A DNA stretch of 10,685 bases from Chloroflexota bacterium (GTDB taxonomy: Bacteria; Chloroflexota; Anaerolineae; Anaerolineales; Villigracilaceae), in NCBI GenBank assembly GCA_021823555.1, contig JAKANW010000055.1:1-10685 (forward strand), written 5' to 3'. The first letter of the stretch is position 1. Each line of letters starts with the position of its first letter. Positions 6,619 to 10,685 of the stretch are shown in pieces. Under the pieces are notes generated by a model. It did no database searches, was not told where the DNA came from, and saw nothing but the letters and a program-made list of their open reading frames with translations. The position numbers were made by a program, and so were the translations under genes.

Positions 6619-6643
6619 CACGCCTCCTCTCTTCGAGTATCCT
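6615..6643 (+). promoter_or_regulatory. Promoter of the SRP RNA gene
   Basis: A perfect TTGACA (6615-6620), a 17-base spacer and TATCCT (6638-6643, 4/6) predict initiation near 6650, exactly where the base-paired RNA begins. The TGA stop of the acyltransferase (6616-6618) lies within the -35 box, so the two units abut without spare sequence. Confidence 0.75.
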
Positions 6644-6649
6644 TGCAAC

Positions 6650-6759
6650 CGTCCGGGCAGGCCCGGCGCGGCAGAGCCTTGCGAACCCCGCCAGGGCCGA
6701 GAGGCAGCAACGGTAAGGAAGTGTCTCTGGGTGCCGCCGGTTCCCTGCCTGGATATTTT
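6650..6759 (+). ncRNA. ffs: Small signal recognition particle RNA (4.5S type)
   Basis: This sequence folds into one long hairpin ending in the SRP domain IV signature. The outer helix CCGGGCAGG (6653-6661) pairs with CCTGCCTGG (6744-6752), then CCGG..CGGCA pairs with TGCCG-CCGG, AGAG with CTCT, and CCTT with AAGG. The tip reads GCCAGGGCC-GAGA-GGCAGCAACGG (6690-6713), corresponding to E. coli GTCAGGTCC-GGAA-GGAAGCAGCC: a GNRA tetraloop above the conserved AGG/AGCA internal loop that binds Ffh. With Ffh and FtsY it targets nascent membrane and secreted proteins to the translocon. The outer helix followed by ATATTTTT (6753-6760) should double as the terminator. An open reading frame that runs through it is spurious. 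Confidence 0.9.
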
Positions 6760-6760
6760 T
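6752..6760 (+). terminator. U-tract ending the SRP RNA
   Basis: The closing helix of the SRP RNA is directly followed by ATATTTTT, as in an intrinsic terminator. The tract is interrupted and the helix base contains G-T pairs, so some readthrough into the gene that starts 12 bases further on is plausible. Confidence 0.5.
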
Positions 6761-6771
6761 CCTCAATCACC

Positions 6772-7128
6772 ATGCCTCGCTGGCTATCTTTTCTCTTCGT
6801 TCTGATCCTTGGTGTCGCACTTGGCCTGCTCTACGGCTGGGTGATCAGCCCCGTCCAATATGTGGACACCACGCCTGATACGCTGCGCGCCGATTACCGC
6901 GCCGATTATGTCCTCATGGTTGCGGAAGCCTATCAGACCGAGCAGGATGCCAGCCTGTCTGCCCGCCGTCTCGCCATCCTCGGCAGCCAGCCTCCCAGCC
7001 AAATCGCAGCAGACGGTTTGGCCCAGGCGCGCCAATATGGATTTGCCGACTCCGATCTATCCCTGATGAAAAAGCTGACTACGGCCATGCAAGCCTGGCA
7101 GCCCGCTCAGAGTGGAACCACGCCATGA
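6772..7128 (+). CDS. Membrane-anchored small protein, paralog of the next gene; function unknown
   Basis: The 118-residue product has one N-terminal transmembrane segment (about 4-25, LSFLFVLILGVALGLLYGWV) and then a short soluble helical domain. Its first 50 residues closely resemble those of the next protein: LGLLYxWVISPhxYVxTTPxxLRADx, then an Ala/Tyr helix. The two are therefore paralogs, probably from a tandem duplication. Few charges flank the helix, so orientation is uncertain, but the neighbour's Thr/Pro linker suggests that the soluble part is outside. I do not recognise a characterised family. The start is the ATG at 6772, because the upstream in-frame extension is SRP RNA. There is no Shine-Dalgarno sequence and no room for a promoter after the SRP RNA, so expression probably depends on readthrough. 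Its stop overlaps the next start by four bases. Confidence 0.82.
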   Translation: MPRWLSFLFVLILGVALGLLYGWVISPVQYVDTTPDTLRADYRADYVLMVAEAYQTEQDASLSARRLAILGSQPPSQIAADGLAQARQYGFADSDLSLMKKLTTAMQAWQPAQSGTTP

Positions 7129-7982
7129 AAGGCTTTCGCTGGGAATTGGTCCTTGCGCTTCTGGCGGGACTTGGGCTGGGTCTGCTTTACTCGTGGGTCA
7201 TCTCCCCCATCCGCTATGTGAACACGACTCCCAATAGCCTGCGCGCCGATTTCAAGGATCAGATGCGCGCTTCCATTGCGGCTGCCTATGCTGCCACCGG
7301 CAACCTGGAACGGGCGCGCGCGCGCCTGGCCCTGCTCGGTGACACCGATTCGGTCGAGGCGCTTAGCGCGCAGGCCCAACAGATGCTGGCTTCGGGTGCT
7401 TCCGGCCAGAGCGCAAGCCAGCTTGCAAAGCTGGCCGAAGACTTGCAACAACCGGTTCCCGTTGCCGCCACCGAGACCTCGATCCCGCTTATGAATACAA
7501 CCGCCGGCGCAACCGTCATCGTGGCCCTGGCCACCAACGCCACCCAACCTGCTCTCACCGAGACGGTCATCCCTGACCAGGCGCTTCAGCCGCCTGTCAC
7601 GGTCAACACGCCCACGCCTCATCCCACCCCAATCCCCAGCCCAACTCCCATCAAACCTTTCAGCCTGGCCGCACAGAACACATTATGCCAGCCTGATTTA
7701 CAGGAGGGCCTGCTGCAAGTCATCGTGATGGACTCACACCGCCACCAATTACCGGGCATGAAGATCGTAGTGACCTGGGATAACGGAGAAGACCACTTCT
7801 ATACCGGCTTCAAACCTGAATTGGGAATCGGATATGCAGACTTCATCATGCAGCCGGGCGTGATCTACAGCGTTGGCGTGGCAGATGCAGGCGTCCCCGT
7901 CTCCAACATAAGCGCGCCTTCCTGCGCCAGCACGGACGGAGGCACATTTACCGGTGTACTCAGGCTGACTTTCCAGCAATAA
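7125..7982 (+). CDS. Membrane-anchored protein with Thr/Pro linker and C-terminal beta domain; function unknown
   Basis: The 285-residue product has an N-terminal transmembrane helix (about 7-26) and the YSWVISPIRYVNTTPNSLRAD segment shared with its upstream paralog. A helical region of about 40-108 follows (TGNLERARARLALLG resembles one TPR-like hairpin). A Thr/Ala/Pro-rich linker (about 112-180, ending in TPTPHPTPIPSPTPI) leads to a C-terminal domain at about 186-285 with a beta pattern: LQVIVMD, GMKIVVTWDNGEDHFYTG, GYADFIM, YSVGVA, LRLTF. It looks like an Ig-like or carboxypeptidase-regulatory-like fold. Two cysteines, C188 and C267, bracket the domain and could form a disulfide outside the cell. 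The start overlaps the previous stop as ATGA, indicating translational coupling. A strong terminator follows at once. No characterised homolog is recognised. Confidence 0.85.
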   Translation: MKGFRWELVLALLAGLGLGLLYSWVISPIRYVNTTPNSLRADFKDQMRASIAAAYAATGNLERARARLALLGDTDSVEALSAQAQQMLASGASGQSASQLAKLAEDLQQPVPVAATETSIPLMNTTAGATVIVALATNATQPALTETVIPDQALQPPVTVNTPTPHPTPIPSPTPIKPFSLAAQNTLCQPDLQEGLLQVIVMDSHRHQLPGMKIVVTWDNGEDHFYTGFKPELGIGYADFIMQPGVIYSVGVADAGVPVSNISAPSCASTDGGTFTGVLRLTFQQ

Positions 7983-8011
7983 AAAACCGCAGGTGCGTGC
8001 CTGCGGTTTTT
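7983..8011. terminator. Strong bidirectional intrinsic terminator
   Basis: AAAACCGCAGG (7983-7993) and CCTGCGGTTTT (8000-8010) form a perfect 11-bp stem around a 6-base loop, with T-runs on both strands. It closes the plus-strand paralog operon and, seven bases from the TAA at 8018-8020, also the convergent minus-strand envelope operon. Confidence 0.93.
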
Positions 8012-8017
8012 GAAACC

Positions 8018-8326
8018 TTAGAACCCCGCCGGGAGACGGCCAACCCAATCATTCCCCAGGCGCACTTCAATATCCACTGTTGCGCTCGGATCTGACTTGA
8101 AAACAATCTGATTGCTGCTTGCAATCCCAAACACTGAAATCAGGTAACGCAGGGTGTATAACTTCGGCCCGTACACTACAATCGTGGTCTGCGCATACGT
8201 GCGATCGGCAGTACCCACCTCAAGGACCGGCACTCCCAACGAGAGCAGGTAATTTCCAGTGTGATTGGCCAGGTCGGCTGTGTAGGTGCCATTCAGCACG
8301 CGCACACGCGCATCATCCTGTTTCAT
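8018..8326 (-). CDS. LytR_C domain; C-terminal part of an LCP protein cut off by an in-frame TAG
   Basis: From the ATG at 8326 this reads as 102 residues with a LytR C-terminal (LytR_C) pattern: VRVLNGT near the start, A-x2-TGNYLLSLGV, then VVYG and a closing DIEVRLGNDW segment. The domain is normally fused behind the LCP catalytic domain. Here the reading frame is open without interruption back to 8395, where a single TAG (8396-8398) separates it from the LCP gene in the same frame; the 23 codons between (LRDEIFSASG and onward) look like ordinary linker. The internal ATG has no Shine-Dalgarno sequence, so independent translation is doubtful. The likeliest readings are a GAG-to-TAG nonsense mutation, or an assembly error, in one gene at 8018-9526. 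A free LytR_C protein would lack both membrane anchor and catalytic part. Confidence 0.6.
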   Translation of the reverse strand: MKQDDARVRVLNGTYTADLANHTGNYLLSLGVPVLEVGTADRTYAQTTIVVYGPKLYTLRYLISVFGIASSNQIVFKSDPSATVDIEVRLGNDWVGRLPAGF

Positions 8327-8395
8327 TAAGGTAGTGGGATCGCCGCTCGCCAGCGGGCTGATCGGACCGGAGGCGGAAAAGATCTCGTCACGCAG

Positions 8396-9526
8396 CTAAC
8401 GAATCTTGTCGGCAATCGGCTTGAGCACGGCGGCATTTTGCCCGTCCAGGACGGTGTTATCCATCACGACCATGGAATTATCAATCACGGCGCGCTTGAT
8501 ATTCTCAGGGGGGATCTGCGAAAGCAAAACTCCGAGCTTCATGGCATCCTCGAAGGACAGGTTGGTACGCAGGCCCACTGAAGCTTCCTTGTAAATCTTC
8601 GGAGCTTTGGTGATCATGGCCGGGAAATTCTGGGGTGAAAAAACTTGGTCGCGCAGGGCCATGATGACCAATTGCTGGCGGTTGGCGCGGTCCACATCAC
8701 CATTGGCCGTGTAACGGTTGCGGGCATAAGCCAGCACCTGATAGCCATGCAAGGTCTGGCAACCAGCCTGAAGGTTTTCAGGCCTCTTATTGCCAATCGG
8801 GTCAATGCGGATTTTCTGCGGGATACAGATGTACAGGCCGCCCATGGCATCAATCGCTTCCTCGAAAGCCTGAAAATCAACCTGGGCATAATACTGGATC
8901 GGCACACCGATGAACTGCTCCACGGTTTTCATGGCCAGGCCGGGGCCGCCGCCGGGCAGCTTGTTCCCTTCCCCTGTTGGATAAGCGGTATTGATGCGGC
9001 TATAACCATAACCGGGGATATTCACCCACAGGTCACGCGGGATCGAAAGCATACCGGCCGTCTTGCTTTGCGGGTCAATCGTGAACAGGATCATCGTATC
9101 GGTACGCGGCGGACCCTGGTTGGCAATGTAGTCGCGATAATCCAGTCCCATGAACAGGAGGGTGACACGGCTGGCGCCATCCCAGGCAGGCGGCAGGTTG
9201 ACTTCTGGAGCAGCGACCTCCGGGGCGCCGGTAGGAATAGCCACTGGCGTTCCCAGTCGATTAACCTGCGGCGTACCCAGGGGATCCACCGAAGCCACGC
9301 CGCAACTAGCAGGCGGAACCCCCGGCAAGCGCGTCATCGTCCAGCAGGTCCAAAAGCTGCGGGAAAACACAAACCCGGCCACCACCAATGCCAGCGTCAC
9401 TCCCCAGAAGATCAGCTTGCGCAAGTTGGGACGACCGAATTTAGGAAATTTAAATACGGGCTTTTTGAATTGAAAGTTCAAAGTGGGTAATTTTATGTTC
9501 TTGAAAAAATCCAGAATTTTATTCAT
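8396..9526 (-). CDS. LCP (LytR-CpsA-Psr) family glycopolymer transferase, lacking its LytR_C tail
   Basis: The 376-residue product has a basic, Phe/Pro-rich cytoplasmic N-terminus (about 1-37), one transmembrane helix (about 38-56), a Pro-rich stretch, and an LCP catalytic domain at about 118-295. The expected residues are present: RTDT with R141/D143, SIPRDLWV with R164, GYGYSRINTAY, and AYARNRYTANGDVDRANRQQ with R269, R271, D277, D279 and R280. LCP enzymes transfer polyprenyl-linked glycopolymers to peptidoglycan or other wall acceptors outside the membrane. The start is the ATG at 9526, three bases after the HEAT gene stop. No clear ribosome binding site is seen, so translational coupling is likely. 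The stop is a TAG in the same frame as a downstream LytR_C segment, making the product shorter at its C-terminus than LCP-LytR_C proteins. Confidence 0.93.
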   Translation of the reverse strand: MNKILDFFKNIKLPTLNFQFKKPVFKFPKFGRPNLRKLIFWGVTLALVVAGFVFSRSFWTCWTMTRLPGVPPASCGVASVDPLGTPQVNRLGTPVAIPTGAPEVAAPEVNLPPAWDGASRVTLLFMGLDYRDYIANQGPPRTDTMILFTIDPQSKTAGMLSIPRDLWVNIPGYGYSRINTAYPTGEGNKLPGGGPGLAMKTVEQFIGVPIQYYAQVDFQAFEEAIDAMGGLYICIPQKIRIDPIGNKRPENLQAGCQTLHGYQVLAYARNRYTANGDVDRANRQQLVIMALRDQVFSPQNFPAMITKAPKIYKEASVGLRTNLSFEDAMKLGVLLSQIPPENIKRAVIDNSMVVMDNTVLDGQNAAVLKPIADKIR

Positions 9527-9529
9527 AGT

Positions 9530-10105
9530 CTAATCGGGCTTTAGGTATACCATATCCAAACCGAGCCGTTCGAGGCCTTCCTGCGCCCAATACTGCAAGA
9601 GGGCCGAATCTTCCTGCATGACCTTCATCATGGCAAGGATGGCGCGATGGTCTTTGATCTCGACCAGGGCGCGCAGTACCTGGATGCGGACGGCCTGCGG
9701 CGCATCATTCAGGACCTCGAGCAGGGCCGGCACCGCAGGAGCGCCAACCCGTCCCAAGGCGTTTCCCGCCAAACCGGCGACCATGGAGTCTTCATCATAC
9801 AGGGCGTGGATCAAGGCCGGGACGGCGCTTTCATCCGCGCGGGTGCTGAGGGCCAGCGCGGCCGCCTGGCGCACCTCGGCGGAGGAATCGCTCAGAAACG
9901 GGAACAGTTCCTCGGTCCGCGTTCGAGGCGTTTCGGCCAGGGCGCGGACAGCCCACCAGCGTTGGTCCGGGTCGGGCGAATGGGCCAAATCCAGCAAAGC
10001 CGGCAGGGCCTCTGCCCCAAGAGTGACGAGGCCGGGCACGGCAGACTCGGCGCGAGTTTCATCTCCACTGGTCAGGTCGGCCAGCAGGTCATCCAGATCA
10101 GGCAT
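9530..10105 (-). CDS. HEAT-repeat protein
   Basis: The 191-residue, mostly helical product carries about five HEAT-type (PBS lyase-like) repeats with the typical 'D.d..vR..Aa.ALg...d..avpaLi.aL.D' rhythm, for example at about 32-58, 66-90, 93-120, 122-150 and 153-180. It has no signal peptide or membrane segment. Such repeats form a curved scaffold for protein binding, and in some cases act on phycobilin lyases or DNA; nothing here shows a catalytic site. It sits between a zinc-ribbon gene and an LCP gene in a tight operon, which suggests but does not prove an envelope-linked or translation-linked role. Its ribosome binding site is weak (GAG about seven bases ahead of the ATG). The stop is TAG, in frame with and four codons' distance or less from the LCP start. 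Confidence 0.88.
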   Translation of the reverse strand: MPDLDDLLADLTSGDETRAESAVPGLVTLGAEALPALLDLAHSPDPDQRWWAVRALAETPRTRTEELFPFLSDSSAEVRQAAALALSTRADESAVPALIHALYDEDSMVAGLAGNALGRVGAPAVPALLEVLNDAPQAVRIQVLRALVEIKDHRAILAMMKVMQEDSALLQYWAQEGLERLGLDMVYLKPD

Positions 10106-10116
10106 GTGGGAACTCG

Positions 10117-10335
10117 CTATTTTGCAGGCGGGGGAACGGGCAAATTTTCAGCGGAGGTGCTGACCCACTTGTCCCCTTCGTCAATCAACATGACTGGGAT
10201 GTCATCCAGGATGGGATATTTGCGCCCGCAGTCCTGGCAGATCAGCCAGCTATTCTTATACAAAGTGAGCATGCCATCTTTCTCTCGGACACAGTTCGGA
10301 CAGCGCAGGATTTCAAGCAGTTCAGTACTGACCAT
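10117..10335 (-). CDS. Trm112-like zinc-ribbon protein (UPF0434/YcaR-like)
   Basis: The 72-residue product fits the Trm112p-like family (Pfam PF03966): LLEILRCPNC near the start, LICQDCGRKYPI in the middle and IPVMLIDEGD after it. The four cysteines C12, C15, C33 and C36 form the CPxC/CxxC zinc site. In eukaryotes and archaea the family activates methyltransferases involved in translation; bacterial members are mostly uncharacterised and may likewise support a partner enzyme. No methyltransferase is encoded in the window. The C-terminal Pro-rich tail (VPPPAK) is disordered. GGAG lies about six bases before the ATG, and an extended -10 promoter lies just upstream. The stop is TAG; the HEAT gene starts 11 bases later. 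Confidence 0.9.
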   Translation of the reverse strand: MVSTELLEILRCPNCVREKDGMLTLYKNSWLICQDCGRKYPILDDIPVMLIDEGDKWVSTSAENLPVPPPAK

Positions 10336-10356
10336 GTTTTCTCCAATCGAGGCGGT

Positions 10357-10365
10357 ATTGTACCA
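10357..10365 (-). promoter_or_regulatory. Extended -10 promoter of the Trm112-like/HEAT/LCP operon
   Basis: The minus strand reads TGGTACAAT: TACAAT (10357-10362, 5/6) with a TGn extension, and no clear -35 box. The start would be near 10350, leaving a leader of about 15 bases that holds the GGAG ribosome binding site. It begins three bases downstream of the VanW-like stop codon. Confidence 0.45.
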
Positions 10366-10368
10366 TGC

Positions 10369-10685
10369 CTACAAAGAGGGAGAGAGGCAAAGGTTTTTGC
10401 GTTTCGCCATCTTTTCAGGATCTTCGGTACCGGGGCCATAATCGCAGATGGCCTGCCACGGCTCATAATGCGTTTTGAACGTATCAGTGAAATAGACCTG
10501 CCCGCCGCGCGTGACCGTGCGATCCACCTGCACATCGGCGCCATTGGCAGCGTAATCTACCTGCTTCATTTGGTTCTGCGCCAGGTCGGAGTTTTCTTCG
10601 AAGAGTGGCTTGGGCGCAGGGACAACGTTCTGCGGGCCGGTCGTGGTCCAATTCACGGTGCGGCCATCGGAGGTGGAATACAGTT
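10369..10685 (-). CDS. VanW-like family protein, C-terminal fragment (partial)
   Basis: The frame is open from the window edge to the TAG at 10369 and gives 104 complete codons plus two bases of another. The segment VDRTVTRGGQVYFTDTFKTHYEPWQAICDYGPGT resembles the C-terminal 'V-R-x-V-x-x-x-G...DTF-x-S-x-Y-x-PW-x-A...YGPGT' endings of VanW-type proteins, which are exported, cell-wall-associated and often combined with peptidoglycan-binding or G5 domains. The defining VanW core would lie beyond the edge, so the family call is tentative. A GTG at 10656 is only an internal codon: reading continues upstream with LYSTSDGRT. Two cysteines occur near the C-terminus (CDYG and NLCL). The operon position next to an LCP gene is consistent with an envelope role. 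Confidence 0.6.
   Translation of the reverse strand, partial: LYSTSDGRTVNWTTTGPQNVVPAPKPLFEENSDLAQNQMKQVDYAANGADVQVDRTVTRGGQVYFTDTFKTHYEPWQAICDYGPGTEDPEKMAKRKNLCLSPSL

Noticed and set aside
6643..6771. 43-codon N-terminal extension of the first membrane paralog
   Set aside because: It is a translation of the SRP RNA. The paralog aligns with its neighbour only from the ATG at 6772, which begins with the membrane helix.
8396..8398. Genome-wide recoding of TAG as a sense codon
   Set aside because: TAG also ends the STAS, HEAT, Trm112-like and VanW-like genes at the expected family lengths; reading through the STAS stop gives an unrelated tail. TAG is a true stop here.
8645..9490. 281-codon plus-strand open frame
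   Set aside because: It is antisense to the LCP gene, whose catalytic motifs are intact on the minus strand.
9647..10441. 264-codon plus-strand open frame
   Set aside because: It lies opposite the HEAT and Trm112-like genes and the promoter between them; no recognisable domain.
1..10685. CRISPR array, insertion sequence, prophage or defence genes
   Set aside because: No regularly spaced repeats beyond the two 21-base units, no transposase or phage protein, and no terminal inverted repeats were seen.

Overview
The window is about 10.7 kb of moderately GC-rich bacterial chromosome. The gene repertoire suggests a member of the Chloroflexota, perhaps Anaerolineae. The pointers are a GAF-array SpoIIE phosphatase with RsbW- and STAS-type partners, LCP and VanW-like envelope proteins in one cluster, Thr/Pro-rich extracytoplasmic linkers and short CAGTGATCAGT-type repeats. 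This assignment is inference from gene content, not from a phylogenetic marker. No insertion sequence, CRISPR array, phage gene or tRNA was found. No stretch longer than 300 bases lacks a gene.

Layout: (1) 1-525, minus: the N-terminus of a response regulator, cut by the window edge, preceded by a RidA-type deaminase gene; a 21-bp tandem repeat lies between them. (2) 697-1266, minus: a small secreted helical protein of unknown function with a strong ribosome binding site and a hairpin terminator. (3) 1365-5477, minus: a partner-switching cassette transcribed STAS anti-anti-sigma protein, then RsbW-like kinase, then a roughly 1089-residue GAF-array/SpoIIE phosphatase. A terminator-like hairpin sits between the STAS and kinase genes, and its 3' arm contains the only good ribosome binding site of the kinase gene. 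(4) 5608-6618, plus: a membrane acyltransferase of the acyltransferase-3 family, divergent from the STAS gene. (5) 6650-6759, plus: a non-coding RNA recognisable as the small bacterial SRP RNA (4.5S type), with a TTGACA-17-TATCCT promoter whose -35 box contains the acyltransferase stop codon. (6) 6772-7982, plus: two overlapping genes for paralogous membrane-anchored proteins directly behind the SRP RNA, closed by a strong bidirectional terminator. (7) 8018-10685, minus: VanW-like (partial), Trm112-like zinc ribbon, HEAT-repeat protein, LCP (LytR-CpsA-Psr) protein, and a LytR_C domain separated from the LCP gene by one in-frame TAG.

How they may work together: the STAS, kinase and phosphatase trio should form a phosphorylation switch in which the GAF-array phosphatase reactivates the STAS protein and so frees a sigma factor or other target from the kinase. 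The right-hand cluster and the acyltransferase point to cell-envelope polymer assembly. The SRP RNA serves co-translational membrane targeting. The most checkable oddities are the in-frame amber codon that splits the LCP protein from its LytR_C domain, the hairpin that hides the kinase ribosome binding site, and the uncharacterised tandem paralogs that appear to depend on readthrough from the SRP RNA promoter.
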